Positions 33,401-45,981 of a stretch of DNA of 64,000 nt are shown one piece after another. The notes beneath the pieces were generated by a model that was given only the letters and a program-made list of their open reading frames with translations, was not told the DNA's origin and did no database searches. Position numbers and translations under genes: made by a program. Origin of the DNA: Archilochus colubris (taxonomy: Eukaryota; Chordata; Aves; Apodiformes; Trochilidae); the NCBI GenBank assembly GCA_023079485.1, contig CM041101.1, positions 9,202,501 through 9,266,500 of the forward strand. Reading direction: 5' to 3'. How positions within the stretch are numbered: the first letter of the stretch is position 1; each line of letters opens with the position of its first letter.

Positions 33401-35580
33401 GAAGAAAATGTCCCTGTCCCATGGCAAAGACCGAGGCAGGGCAGGCACCTTCACTCCCAAGCTGGGATGAAAATTACCATCCTGAGAATTCTTTTCCTGA
33501 AGGGGAAAAAAAAAAAAAAAATCAACATTTTCTTTCTTTCAGCCTTCCCAGATTTTCTTGCTTTGACACAGCCTGACAGCCTGGGCCTGTGGCAGTCAAA
33601 TCAATGTGCTGCTCAGCCAAGGACTCTGATCTTTTCCAGCTCCAAAGGAAGCAGAGCTTAGTCCTTCCCTGCCACATCTTTTTCTGGGGCTGTAAGAAGT
33701 GCAGTGGCCTCCCTGGCAGGACTGCCCACCACCAGATCACCCCAGCAGCACTCCCTGCATGGTTCTCCCTCTTTACCTGGGTCCTTGTGGGTGAAGCTGT
33801 CCTCACATCCCAATTACACGGAGCCGGAGGGAGCTGGGGATTTTCTTACACTCAGATCCCCTGATGATTGCTTCTGGGAGGATTCTGAGCTCTGCTCAGC
33901 CTCTAAGCCAAACCTGTTCTTCTTCCCCAGGCCTGCAGCTTCCCCAGAGCTCTTCACAAAGAGCCATTGTGTGTCCTGCCCCTGGCATGCCCTGCATTCC
34001 CAGCAGGCATCCTTGGAAGAGGCACCTCTTGCTCACTTAGCTGGGAGATAAAAGCTGATTTGTCTTGAGTGGGAGGAAAGCATGGGGAGCCCTGCTGCCA
34101 AGTTTCATGCTACGTGCTCCCCTCCTTTCCCTGCTGGGCTGCCCAGGGAGGTTTGCAGAGCTCCCTGGGGATAGTGGGGCTGGGGACCCTTCATCCTCCC
34201 CCCTGCCCACCTTCCTGCTGCTCTCCCCCCAGAGCTGCTGCATTTCCAGCCTTGATGCCATCTGCTGCAGGCTGGGATGATGCAAACCTGCACCCAGGGG
34301 TGAAAGCAGCCTTTGGGGTGCCTTTGGGGCTCAGTGGATTCAGAGGAAAGCATTCCTCCTCCTTGCCTTGCCTCACCTGGGAATGAAAAACAAGGACCCC
34401 ATCCCTCCCTCCCAGCTCTGTTTCTGTTTTGGTTTTCTTGCCTCCCCCAGTCCTCTCAATCCCATCCCTCCTCTGCTGCTCTTCCCTCACTGTGATGCTG
34501 CCAGTGGGTTCAGAAAGATCCCCTCCAGCTGGGCAAGCTCCAGCAGCTCCAAGCTCTCCCTGGGTTTCTCTGTGGGCTTCAGCTGTGGGATGGGCATCCC
34601 AGAGCCAAAAAATGCTGCAAGGGTTGTGCCAGATGGGTCCTTTTCTATCAGTCCTAAGTTCAACAGGGAGGAAAAGTTCAGTCTGAATCCAGCAGGGAAA
34701 ATCAAGCAGCTGTGTGGCTGCAAATCCTTTTTGCATCCTCTCTAGGGTTTCTTTTGCTACCTGTACTTGTCCAGTGTGAGCCTCCCAGCATTCATCACCT
34801 GTTAAGTTGGTTACTTACCAGTCCTTCTGCTTTCCTCTGCCTGGTGGGATTGGGCTGCCAGATCTAGGTCCATTTTCTGTCTTTCTGCCCTTTCCCTCCC
34901 ACCAGAAGGGAGGATGCTTGCATGGAGCTGGGTACCAAACCAGCCTCAGTGTCACAGGGCTGCCCTGGGGCAGAGGTGGGTCACAGGGGACACAGGAGTC
35001 ACATACCAGGAGACAGCAGGTTTCATCCCCAGCGTCTCAACCACCTCTTTAATCCCTGCCAACAGCTCAGCTGGGCTGAGGGCAGGAAAGGAAGGAAAAC
35101 CAAGAAAGCTTTAGTTTTAATTTTTGCTGGACAAATCCCATCTGGCTGATGGCTCGGAGTGTGGGGACAGCAACATAGCCCAGCTTCTCCTAGGTGACAC
35201 ACGAGGCCACCTCAATGCAGAGCTGGCCCAATCCTTCCTCTCTGCTCTGGTCATACAGAAGCTGCTGGTCAGAAATACAGCTGGTCAAAAAGATCTGGTG
35301 GTTTGGCAGATGTTGTTCTCCTGACCACTGTGTGCCTCGGGAGCTGCTGTGACACTGGAGCTTTGGAGGCCAAGTGACTCTCACCAGCTGAGCAGACCAA
35401 GAACCCTGCAGAAATGCACTGCCTGCGATCTTGTTTTCCTGCCTTTCCAGTGCAAAAAACTCAGAGTAAAGATGCAAGGCAGAAGGGCAGGGAGAACCTT
35501 CCCCAGGACCCCAGGTCCCACTTATGGATTTCTGCCATCTGTGGTCCTTGCCAAGGATCTTGCTGGGTCACTGGGCTGGA
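30443..35580. other. Unique non-coding DNA, no gene recognised
   Basis: Mixed sequence with an A16 run at 33506-33521 and a locally repeated TTTTCTCCATTTTGTCC word at about 32270-32300. No exon or transposon recognised. Confidence 0.6.
33506..33521. repeat. Poly-A run (A16)
   Basis: Uninterrupted run of 16 A with no recognisable retroposed body next to it. Confidence 0.88.
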
Positions 35581-35661
35581 TTTTTCCCTTTGTTTCACCT
35601 CTCCTGGATGTGAGGAACAGGTGATAACAAGCTCCCAAAGTTTTCCAGTGGGCTGGAAAAC
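35581..35661 (+). repeat. 46-bp dispersed repeat (copy 1) plus adjacent hairpin
   Basis: Bases 35581-35626 (TTTTTCCCTTTGTTTCACCT to GAACAGGTGATA) match the reverse complement of 38269-38314 with one difference (A/G at 35619). Fourteen bases further on is a perfect hairpin: GTTTTCCAG and CTGGAAAAC arms at 35640-35648 and 35653-35661 with a 4-base loop. Family unknown. Confidence 0.9.
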
Positions 35662-37570
35662 TGGAAGAAAATTGGGATGGGGTCAAGAAAGGAGCAAAGT
35701 GGAGGATGTTAGAGGTAGGTGGTGGGTGAGGCACCCTGCAAGTCCCTGGGTTGCTGGGGGCTGTGTGGGTGCAGATGCTCTGAGGTTGGGTTTGTCAGCA
35801 CCAGCACCACACTGGTCCCAGCCACAGGTCCCAGCATGAAGTCAGAGCTGGCTCAAAGCAGCAAAGAGTATCTGCTTGCAAAACACCCAGAGGAGACACC
35901 CAAGAGAGGAAGCTTCCAACCAGCTTCCAACCCAGCCCTCTGCACTGCTGTGCTCCTGAAAAGCAGCCCCTGAGAGGCCCTGGCAGTGTCAGTCTGTCCT
36001 CCCTGGCTGTCTGTCCCTGCTGGGTCCTCTGGCTGTTTAAAACACCCCGTGGTGCCCTTTGCCCACTGACAGCAAAGCACTGGACTTCACTCTGAGGACA
36101 GCTCTGCCAGCCAGCTGGGGCAAACTGGGATTTGTGCAAACACCAACCTCAGCATCTGCCCCTTCCTGTGCTGCCCCCCAGGCTGCTGCTCACCTCCCCC
36201 CTGCCCAGTGCCATGGGACAGCATTGTCACACCCCAGGGAGGGAGGTGGGAAGACATCAGCATCCTGCAGCTGATGGTTGGATTGAGGTTAATGTGGAAC
36301 AGTCCCTTCAATAGTTTCCTGATGCTGAGCTGCTCCTGGCAGGGTTCAGAGGGAGAGAAAGCTCCAGAAGGGGGTGAGGGGCAGGTCTGGAGCTCATTTC
36401 AGAAGGGCACTGATGAGTCCTTTTGGTCAGAAAAATCAGAGATAGTTTTCATGCATTCGGTCCTCAGGGGAGAGAGAGCCCATGTTGGAATGCAACAGAG
36501 GGTTGGAGCAAACTGTCTTCAGTCTTGATGGTTTGAAAAAGCCAAAAGAAGACAATGTGAGTCCTCCAGATAAACAGGGCATGTGTGCTGCCATGCCAGA
36601 GGGAGCTTGTGTCTCTGATTTACATGCAGTCTGGGAAGTGCCACATCCGCCTTATGTTTGGAATATTTCATCTCTCCAAGGTCTGAATTTAACCCCTGCC
36701 CTCTCCTCCCTCTTGCAGCACTGCTGCTTTCCCTCTTAGCATAAACTCCTGAGAAGAAGACGATGCTGGAGGAGGCAGGAGGAGGCTGCTGGAGCAGAAG
36801 GATTCCCAGCTTGGGCAGGTGTGTGTCACCTCTCCCAGGCATGTCCTGGCAAAAACCTGTGAGCAAGGTTTGCAGCAGCCAGGCAAGACTTTCAACCCAT
36901 TGCTGCCCTGCTCCCATCCACCCCAGTCAGCCAAGTCCTTAAGGAGGAGCTGCCCCATTGCTGACTGAGCCCCAGAGAATGGCCCTGGGTGAAGATTTAT
37001 GGGATGTTTCTTCTTTCTTCAGTGTGGAGTCCAAGCCCTGGTTGGTGGGGATATTGAAGGACATGGCACAGGAGGAGGAAAGTAAAGGCAGATATTCCTG
37101 GTGATTGTTCTGTGCTTTTCCTCTGTGTGCTTCCAGGAAGGACTTCAGCCTGCAAAAGGATGTCAGGACAGGAAGGATATTGAGTTGGCTTCAGCTCTCT
37201 CATACAAATAGTTTAAGTGACCTTTCCCTAGCAAAACACCAGGCATCACAGGATGGATTTGTCCTAAAGGGTTCAGCTCTGGAAGTCTGCAGCCAATTCA
37301 CTGGCAGGAGGTGCCAAGAGGGAGGAAGAGATAAATAGTGTGAGAGAGAGAGAGAGAGACAGTGGGGGGGGAGGGGTGTTAGAGAGAGAAATGGAGACAG
37401 ACAGATGCAGCTTGGGCAAACCCTGGCTTAAAGGTCTCCATTTATAGGTTTTGTAGGTGTTGATGCCTTTGGGAGGGTACTTCATGTATCTTCACACCGC
37501 TCCTGAGTGTGGCAGTATTTGCACAGTGTTAATGTCTCAGGCCTGATCCTGTGCTCCTGCCCTTCATGCA
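35662..37570. other. Unique non-coding DNA, no gene recognised
   Basis: Mixed GC-rich sequence. No exon or transposon recognised. A (GA)n array is listed separately. Confidence 0.6.
37342..37359. repeat. (GA)n microsatellite
   Basis: Nine GA dinucleotides followed by CAGT, a G run and more GA-rich sequence up to about 37395. Confidence 0.92.
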
Positions 37571-37725
37571 CAGCTCCCATCCAGGTGGGGAAACTGAGGC
37601 ACTGAGCAGCAGAGTAGCTCCTGAAGGTCCCGTGATGTGGGAAGCAAAGCCAGGCATGGCATCCTCCAGCCTCTCTTCTACACGTTGCCCCTCGCCGTGC
37701 TGCCCGAGTTCTGATCCCTGTCACA
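37571..37725 (+). repeat. Possible ancient MIR-like SINE fragment
   Basis: GTGGGGAAACTGAGGCACTG at about 37586, then AGCAGAGTAGCTCCTGAAGG, and further on GCAAAGCCAGGCATGG and GTTCTGATCCC, follow the order of the MIR 3' half read from the GGGGAAACTGAGGCAC core. This is the best of the three MIR-like matches in the window. Confidence 0.45.
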
Positions 37726-38268
37726 ACTCAGAGATGTCACCTCCTTTAAAGGGTGGTGAACACCCACGGCTGGGAGTCTGTGTGCTTGGATGAGTCAGGC
37801 AGGAAGAGCCAAGAGCTGTGAGGTGGGAGCTGGGCACTTTCCAGGAAAAGCTGGGCTGAAACCACAGAAGCTATTTCCTTGCAGACTTGAGCTGTTATCC
37901 CCCCACCAGCTACGACTGCTCAGCAGATGCTGAGCCCTCCTGAGGCTGAGATGTGCTCCCCACACATCCTCACCACAGAGCTGCTGCTTCCCCATCCTCT
38001 GGGATGCTCCCAGGAGAGCGTCCTGGCATGAGGATGACCATGGAACCGTCACTGCCTCATTGCTTCACTCTTTCTGCAGCTCCCTTGGCTGCAAGTGCAA
38101 ACTTTGGGATGCTATTTCCTCTCCTGGACTGAATTAGTCTCCAGAACATGGCAAGATTAGTAGAAAAATGGGTTTGGAAGAGGATGGCTTGAAGTTGCTA
38201 TTGAGGGAAGGGGTTGTGTTTCCTTGTAGCTGAGGCTGCAGGGATGCAAGTGTTCTTTGGGTGATTTT
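37726..38268. other. Unique non-coding DNA, no gene recognised
   Basis: Mixed sequence without a recognisable element. Confidence 0.6.
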
Positions 38269-38314
38269 TATCACCCGTTCCTCACATCCAGGAGAGGTGA
38301 AACAAAGGGAAAAA
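38259..38314 (-). repeat. 46-bp dispersed repeat (copy 2) overlapping a hairpin
   Basis: Bases 38269-38314 are the inverted partner of 35581-35626. Its left edge overlaps a perfect hairpin: GGGTGAT (38259-38265) and ATCACCC (38270-38276) with a TTTT loop. Family unknown. Confidence 0.9.
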
Positions 38315-38589
38315 ACCACCCCAGCTCTTGGGACACCATTACCATTTGTTGCTTTTTACCCAGGTGGGAATGAGTCCACAAGCTCAACCAGGCAGCAGGA
38401 GAAACCAACCCAAGAAATAGTTCCATGACTCTGAGCTTGGCTTCTGAGGGGTAACACAGCATGTGAGAAACATGCTGAAAATGCTAAAACTCAGTAATTT
38501 TTTCCTAGCTTCATCTCTCTGGCCCAGCCCTGCTCTCAATGAGAGCTCCTTTGTTTGCAGACTGATGGGCAGCAGCTTTGTGCTCTCCA

Positions 38590-38880
38590 TAGACAGTGAG
38601 TGGAAGAGACACTTTTAATGTAATTATAATTTAAGCATAAAATATGTCACTTCTGTAGGATTTTGTTGTCTGCTGGGTAATTACTTTATGGTGCTATAAA
38701 AATATATTGCATTATGATGCCTTGCTGTGCTTTGCTCCAATAGTTTATAGCACAGTAATAGTGTGGAACAATATTCAAGACCATTGTATCCAATCTAGCA
38801 TATAAATAAAAACTGTGGAAAATAATGATCTTGGTTAAATTCTCATTTAATTATTTTGCAGCCTTGGTTAAGGTTTTTTC
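38590..38880. promoter_or_regulatory. AT-rich candidate conserved non-coding element
   Basis: Contains TAATGTAATTATAATTTAAG near 38617, GGGTAATTACTTTATGG near 38675, GCTATAAAAATATATTGC near 38693, CAATAGTTTATAGCAC near 38738 and AAAATAATGATC near 38819. It has no simple-repeat structure and looks single-copy. Such blocks of homeodomain-type cores are frequent in deeply conserved vertebrate enhancers; conservation is not tested. Confidence 0.28.
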
Positions 38881-40640
38881 ATTCTGGTTTTATTCCCACA
38901 CCCTCACCAGCTTGTATTCAGAGTATCTAGAGGCAGACTTTTTAAAGCTCAGAGAAAAGAGCTATAAATGGTATTTTTTTTCTTAATATTCTGCCATTTC
39001 CAAGCCATTGGGAAGAAGTGTTTGCTGCAGGTTGACTGGAACTGTAAGCAATATGTTGAAAACTTTTTCATTTCAAACCCACTGGAACATTTTGTTAGCT
39101 TCAAACCTCAACCCTCTTCCTTCTGCTTTTGAGGTTCTTAACACTGATGCCCTTGAAACAAAACTTGGGTGGCTTTTGAAGCAAGGTGTTGATTCAAAAC
39201 CAAACCTTTCTGCCTTAAAAACAGGGAACTGAAACCTTTCTCTCTTTTCCTCTCAGCATCCCTCCCCCCCTGGGTCTGCTTCAACCAGGACCAAAACCTT
39301 TCCCTCCTGCATCCCTTCCCCAGGTGGTACCCAACTCCTTCACACCCTCCCCAGGATCCTTTTTTGGGGCATCCACAGGGATTTGCTGAGTGGAAGGATG
39401 CTCTGCAGGCTCAGAGGGATGAGCCTCCCCGGGATGAGCAGATCCCCTGCTCTAAGACTGTGTTATTTATATTTTCATGTTATATTTAGCAAGTCAGCCA
39501 CGTGCAGAGTGGGGAGGAGATGTCAAGCAGGAGAAGTCCAGGCAAAGCCAGGCTCGTTAGCAGGTATTAAAGCTGAATTTACAGCTTACAGAGGATTGGG
39601 AAGACTCACTGATGGTGCAGGGACTTGTTGGCAGAAAGCAATAATACTTTCCCTTTTAATCTCCACGTTTTCCTCTGGCTGTGCATGTGTGCAGAAAGCT
39701 GTCGTGGCTCTGGGGAGAGGGATCAATTCTGTGTCTGGGGCAGGGAGGTGGCTCCAGCCGAGCTGTTGCTTTGTCCAGTGCAGAATAAGGATGGGTGTGA
39801 GGGAGCAGAGGAGTCTCCAGGTCAGGATGGAGGTTGATGGAGCATGGGAAGTGCTTCATCCTTGCTCCCTGCTTGCTGCCTGGCAGTGATGGTGTGGATG
39901 CAGCTGATGGGCATCCTGACACCAGCAGCAGCTCTGGGTATCTCATGGTGGAAGGATGAGGCAGTTTGGGGCTGAAACCCCAAGCTGGGTAGGTTTGCAG
40001 GCAGCTGCTCCATCACTGGGTGACCAGCTGGAGCTAAGCCAATGTCACCAGTAAAATATCATCCCAGGAGAAGGGGGAATCCACGTCTCAACCAGAAGGA
40101 CCCTCCTCTGCCTCCTCCCATCCTCTTCCTCCTGGGGCTGCAGCAGGAACTGGGGCAAAGCTCTAAAACCAGTGGTGGGCCCTGTATATGCATCTTCAGC
40201 AAAGAGACTCATAAATGCAGCTGGGACTGAAAATCAATTCTTTAAAGCTGAAATCAATAACAATAACTAATATTAATAGTGATTATCCTTCCTTTATTGC
40301 ACTTTGCAGTTGGAAATGAATTGTTTTTAAGGATTAGCAGCAGCTGAACTCTGTAATGCAATGTAAGGCTGAAGATTTACTATGAAAACACAGTTTATGG
40401 GGAAGGACCCATTACTGCTGATGAAATACACTTTGGAAATGGCCCCAGTGATGGCTGCTGCTGAGCCTCAGAACCTGAAGTCAGCACTGGGTTTAGGTTC
40501 CTGGCAGAAAACAGGGATTTTTGGTGTCTAACCCTGTCTGGTTTTCTTTGCAGACTGACTTGTTCGTTCCCAGACATCCCAAATGCATTTTCATGTTTTT
40601 GGTATCTTTTATCTGAAACAGCCTCAGACATGCAAAACTT

Positions 40641-40685
40641 GAGGGGGGGAAGGGGAAGAAGAAAGGGAAGAAGGGAAGAAGAAAG
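40641..40685. repeat. GGAA/GAAG purine tract
   Basis: Forty-five bases of A and G only. Confidence 0.9.
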
Positions 40686-43237
40686 TCAAGCCAGCCATAT
40701 ATATATATATGTCTATAGAAATCTATCTATACATCTGAGCCAGCCGTTCATACAAGACAGAAGTGTCTAGAGCTATCTGCTGCCTGTCTGAGTTTTCAAA
40801 AAGCACATTAGGTGTGTGCTGAGCACTTCAGGAAAGTCTGGACTTGAGCATCCCCATGGGAGTCCTCAGCACTTGTGCAAATTGCCTGCCCTGGGCTGTT
40901 CCAGGTTTGGGTGAAGCAAACCTGGAACCAGGGGGCTTCATTCTGGGGGCTCTGCCAGCCCCAACCCTGCTCCTTCCTTCTGTCTGCCAGCTCCAGAAAG
41001 CAGCAGATAGTTCAGATGGTGAGAATAGTTTGATTTATTTGAGTTCCCTGGGTATTTTTTGTGCTTTCTGGGAAGATTCTTTTTAGCCAGAGATCGAGGC
41101 TGGAGAAAGGGGACATCAGGAACCACCCAGGAGAGCAGAAGGGATCCTTTCCCAAAGGGACTTTTGTGTTTAGTAAATCTGGGCTCTAAACATTCCTTAG
41201 AATTACCTCTTCCAGGCATTTTCTCCACCACAAATTTCAGGGACTGACAGAAAAATCTGAAAATCCCAGTGGGTAAAACCCTGAATGTGTTGGAGCTGAT
41301 GGCAAATCAAATCAGGGTTTTACCACCCTGGTTGGCATCTCCTCTTCCAGCATCCTGAGGCTGTCTGTGTGCAGAGCTCCAGGACCTGTGATCCTGGGTT
41401 GTTTACTCCCTCTTCTTTTTAACACTACTGAGTTTTTTACAATTAGCTAAATTGTAAAGCCAGGCAGAATGAAAGCTTTTTGCAGACAGCAATAGATCAC
41501 TGGCAGCCAGCACGAGCAGGCTGACTGTATGGCATTATTGATCTCTGGTAAAGGGGATTGACATTTTTCACCTGAGAAAGTTATTTTTTAGTTTTTTCAA
41601 ATGTCCTTTTCTCCCAAAATCAAATCAGGATTTCATCCCCATTTGAATTCATCCTTGCCTTCCAATTTTCTATGGGTTTTTATGATGGTTTTCCTAACAG
41701 GTTTTAAAATCTGGGCTTGAATCAGAAAATGCACTTTCCAATGAGCACCACATTTGGGTAGTTAGAGCCATGAGCATCCTTAAAATGAAGATAAGTTCAC
41801 CCTTTTCCCCAAAGCTGTTTGGTTTTCTTCCCTCACTTATGTTTTAACTCTCCTTCCTTTCCACCAAGACCCTTCAACCACCTCAGGAACAGAAGCACCA
41901 TTGGGTTGAGCAGTGCTGGAGCTTCCTTACACCAGTGCCAGCCTGGAAAGATTTATTAGTGTTCCACTGAGCCTGGCATGTGGTGTGCAGATGTCTCCAG
42001 CCTGGCTCAGCTTTGAACTTGCTCAAACAATTCAATTTTTTCAGTTGTGCATCATTGCTAATTTCCTCCCACTCGTCTTCTGAGGGTGGGGGGCTGGAAA
42101 GCAGCTTCTTTTCCCCAGCTTTAGAGAAAACAACCCTCCCTGGAGTTCAGGAAAGGCAGATGGTGGCTCTAGATCTTGACCACCTTGAAAAAGACCTAAA
42201 AAGACCACAGCCAGGGTCTTGAGATTGGCAGCAGCAGCAGCGAGGCTGGAGATGCAGCATTCCTGAGGGAACTGAGAATCCAGCTGGGAGAGGAGACCAA
42301 GGTGTGTGCCAGGAGGATGCAGCAAGCAGCACAGACTCACAGAACCCTTCTCTTCCATCTGCTGGGCAGCAGCTTGCTCAGATGCTCCTGCCCAATGCAT
42401 CCTTTCCTGATGAGTTTGTGACACAGCAGTGAGGGGGTCCCAGGGAGGGACAAGGAGGACAGGACCAGGCAGCTCCCACATCTCAACTCCCAGCCACCTG
42501 GGCTCTTTAATTCCCATTTTCCAGGCAGGAGCCACAGCCAGTGCTTTTTAACCTGGGACTTTTAATCACACAGACCCTGGGAGTTTTGTCCTCCTGAAGA
42601 GACAGGACCTGCCACAGAGCCCATCTCTACAGGGGCACACATGAGCCTGGATTTTAGAAAAGAAGTGATTAGTGATTTATTTGTGTTTTCAGAGCTGGTT
42701 CTTCCACCTATGCTTCCAGCTACCTGCTCCCTAGTGCTGTGTTCTCCCTCCTGTCAGCCTAAGGGAAGAAGATGTGGGGGATGGAGAGAGACAAGGGAGA
42801 AATGAGATAACAGGGGGATTGATCTGTCCAAAGGTTAAGAAGCTGAACTTACTTAACTCCTGTTAGTTTATTTATTGTCCCCGAGTTATATTTGTGACTA
42901 TGACTGAGCAGATTAGTGCAGGATTGCTGGGTAGATTTAGAAGGCTGCAGTGTTTTTCTAGCTCAATCTGCATGTGTCCATGTGTCCATGTGTCTGCCCA
43001 TGTGGGCCTTATTCTCTCTTTTCCCCCAGCAGTCCCTCTCCTGCTCCCTTCAGGGATGATTGCAAACACTCATCTGTACAATTAAGGACAGGGAAAGGAA
43101 AAAAATTTCCTTGCTCATCAAATCAGAAGCTAAATTTATGCAGGGTGCAACACATGCTCTTTATTATACCATGAAAGTGGTGGGTTATCATTCTTCTGTC
43201 CACAGAAACAGGGATGCTCACTGCAGTAAAATGTGTG

Positions 43238-43276
43238 TATATATATATATATTTATATATTTATATATATATATAT
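43238..43276. repeat. (TA)n microsatellite with TTTA interruptions
   Basis: TA dinucleotides interrupted twice by TTTATA. Largely self-complementary, so able to extrude or fold. A smaller (AT)n run lies at 40697-40711. Confidence 0.93.
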
Positions 43277-45436
43277 GTCCCTCCCACTGGTGGTAAACAT
43301 ATGTGTCATGCAAGATGGATAGAAGCAGGAGCTGGTGAGGACTGGATGTGGATGAGTAATGTTTGGTATGGCCCTGCTGGCTGCCAGGCACTCTCAGTAG
43401 CAGAAGCTGTGGAGGGAAAGAGCAGCCCAGAGGGAAGGACCATCCAGTGGGAAAAGGCCCAGGAGGCACCCAAGGTCCCTTCCAAGCCTGGATGAAAGCT
43501 GGTGGGTACCTAGCCAGGGGTCTTCACCTTCCTTGGAGCCCTGGTTTCCCTGGAGTGGGTTCAGGGTTTTTTTTTGCAGGGGTGTTTCTTGCAGACCCTT
43601 TTGCTGCCTGGGAGCAGAGCCCAGGCTGGGGTTGGCTGTGAGAGGTGATGGATGTCACTGAGGAGTGAGGTGCATTAGTCAGAAGGCTTGGCTGAGATCT
43701 CCTATTACATCAGGTTTTTTCTGTCTCTGTCTAAGAGCCACAAAAAACAATGAGTAATTTCTCTGCAGAATATTCATCTGCAGGCCCAGTGCCTCGGTGC
43801 TTCCAGCACATTATTTTTCTCCCTTTGACTTTGAGAATGTGTCTGGTGTGCAAATCCAACTGGGAAAAGCTCTAACTGGAGGAGGGAAGGATGAAGGAGA
43901 GGGTGCCCTGGGCTGGGATGAGTGGGATCACACCAGGACAGTCCCTGCCAGCAGCACTGCTCTGTGCTATGGGTATAAACCCTCTGAAACTGAATAAACA
44001 ACTGCAGTTTTCTGGCTGCCTCCTTTGTCTCTTTAGAAAGGAGGGTGAAGTGTCCCTTCTGCTTGACTCTCCCCTCTCCTCATCACCCTGTGCTGAAGAT
44101 TTATCCCTTTGTCAGAGGCAGTGGTTATCAAACTCACAGTTTTAATGGAGGACACACAGTGAAGGCAGAACCATGCCCCCTGCTCCCACCCCAGGTGTTG
44201 CACAGTGTCTTTTTTCCATCCAAAACTAACATTCCAGCTGTGTATTTATGTCACTTAGGGAAACCAGGTGGCATGTGCCTCCCTTTTGGGATGTGCCCAA
44301 GTCTAGGAGGCTTTGGGGTGTCCCTCTGTCCCCCCCCAGCTGTGGCCCAGCAGGGCTGGTGGCCAGCAGTGCTTGGGAGAGGACAGGGGTGTGAGTGTCC
44401 CCCTCTTCTCTGTGCCTGGCACCTCTCTATGGAGAAAGGAACCTCTGGAGGGTCTGGTTTTGGAGCTCCTTGTGGGAGCTTGGAGGTGTTGGGTGCAGGG
44501 CTTGGGGCTGAGCTGTGCTGGGGGTGAGGGGAGGAGGTGATGAGCAGCAGTTAAAAACCAGCATCACTCAGAGGGGACCACTTGTCCTCTTCATCTGGCA
44601 TCCCTGCTGGGTTTCCCCATCATGCAGGGGAAGAGGAGCTGAACCAGCAACAGCCCCAAAATTCTGAGGATCCACAGCAAGAAGGGAAATCCTCCTCAGA
44701 GCAGCTCCAGCCAGCAGGAAGGCAGCAGTGGGAAGGGACCAAACCCCAGCTTGGAGCCAGGGATGATGCTCCCTGGAAAAAAGCCTCCTCCTAACACGAT
44801 GCCTCCAGCTTTCCTGCAGCCACCAAGGGAGAGCTCCTTTTTATAGATATAAAAAAACCACCTCACCAGCAGCTTATTTTCTTTGTGGAAGGGACAAATA
44901 ATGGACAGGTGGCTGTCTACATGAGATGAAGCCCTCCAGCTAAACACTGCAGCTCCAGCAAGGGTACAAACGACAGAGAAATGGCTCCAGAGGTGACAGA
45001 CTTGTTACTTTTAACACTGTGAGATCTATAAGAGACCAGGGTTGAATTGCAGTTCAGAACAATCATACCTAACCACTCAACTAAATAAAACCCATGATTT
45101 CATACCAGTGGCTGTGGCAGCCTGCAACTGAGCTTGAATTAATGAGTGTGTTGTTCTTACCCCAAGGGTCTGGGAAGCCTGAGGACCTCAGGTCTTTTTT
45201 TTTTTTTTCTAGGGCTGGAATCCATCCCACCCTGGGAGCAGGAGGAGGCTGGAGGGGCAGCTTTGTGCCAAGCTGTGATGTGAGGTACTGGGGATGTTTG
45301 ATAGCAGCAAAACTGGGGAGCAAGCAGAGAGCAGGACAGCTTTACTGGGACCAGTCTGCTGGGCTGCCTGGTTCTCTTCTGTCCCACAGGCTGCAAATAT
45401 AAATCTTTCCTCACCTGACTTTTAAAAATTTATTTA

Positions 45437-45981
45437 TTTTTCTTCTTTTTCTCTTTCCTTTTCTTTTTCTTTTTTTTCTTTTTCTTTTTCTTTTTCTTCT
45501 TCTTTTTCTTTTTCTTTTTCTTTTTCTTTTTCTTTTTCTTTTTCCTTTTTTCTTTTTCTTTTTCTTTTTTTCTTTCTCTTTTTCTTTTTTCTTTTTCTTT
45601 TTTTCTTTTTCTTTTTCTTTTTCTTTTTCTTTCTTTTTCTTTTTCTTTTTCTCTTCCTTTTCCTTTTCCTTTTCCTTCTCCTTTTCCTTCTCCTTTTCCT
45701 TTTCCTTTTCCTTCTCCTTCTCCTTCTCCTTCTCCTTTTCCTTCTCCTTCTCCTTCTCCTTCTCCTTTTCCTTTTCCTTTTCCTTTTCCTTTTCCTTTTC
45801 CTTTTCCTTGTCCTTGTCCTTGTCCTTGTCCTTGTCCTTGTCCTTGTCCTTCTCCTTCTCCTTCTCCTTCTCCTTCTCCTTCTCCTTCTCCTTCTCCTTC
45901 TCCTTTTCCTTCTCCTTTTCCATTTCCTTTTCCTTTTCCTTTTCCTTTTCCTTTTTCTTTTTCTTTTCCTTTTTTCTTTTT
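45437..45981. repeat. Hexanucleotide polypyrimidine tract with ordered sub-blocks
   Basis: About 545 bases of C and T, except seven G (45810 to 45846, every sixth base) and one A (45922). Sub-blocks in order: CTTTTT units (to about 45650), mixed TTTTCC and TTCTCC units, seven TTGTCC units, TTCTCC units (about 45850-45910), TTTTCC units, then TTTTTC again. Minus-strand frames of 170 and 245 codons (Lys-Glu, Lys-Asp or Arg-Lys repeats) exist only because the purine strand of this repeat lacks stop codons; they are not genes. Confidence 0.97.

Larger units (their letters stand above)
38881..45436. other. Unique non-coding DNA, no gene recognised
   Basis: Includes AT-rich stretches (40230-40400; 41410-41480), a purine tract at 40641-40685, ATAT runs at 40697-40711 and 43238-43276, and a T14 run at 45195-45208. 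No exon, RNA gene or transposon recognised. Confidence 0.58.

Noticed and set aside
43238..43276. TA-rich replication origin or promoter
   Set aside because: A plain TA microsatellite explains it; no other origin or promoter feature is present.
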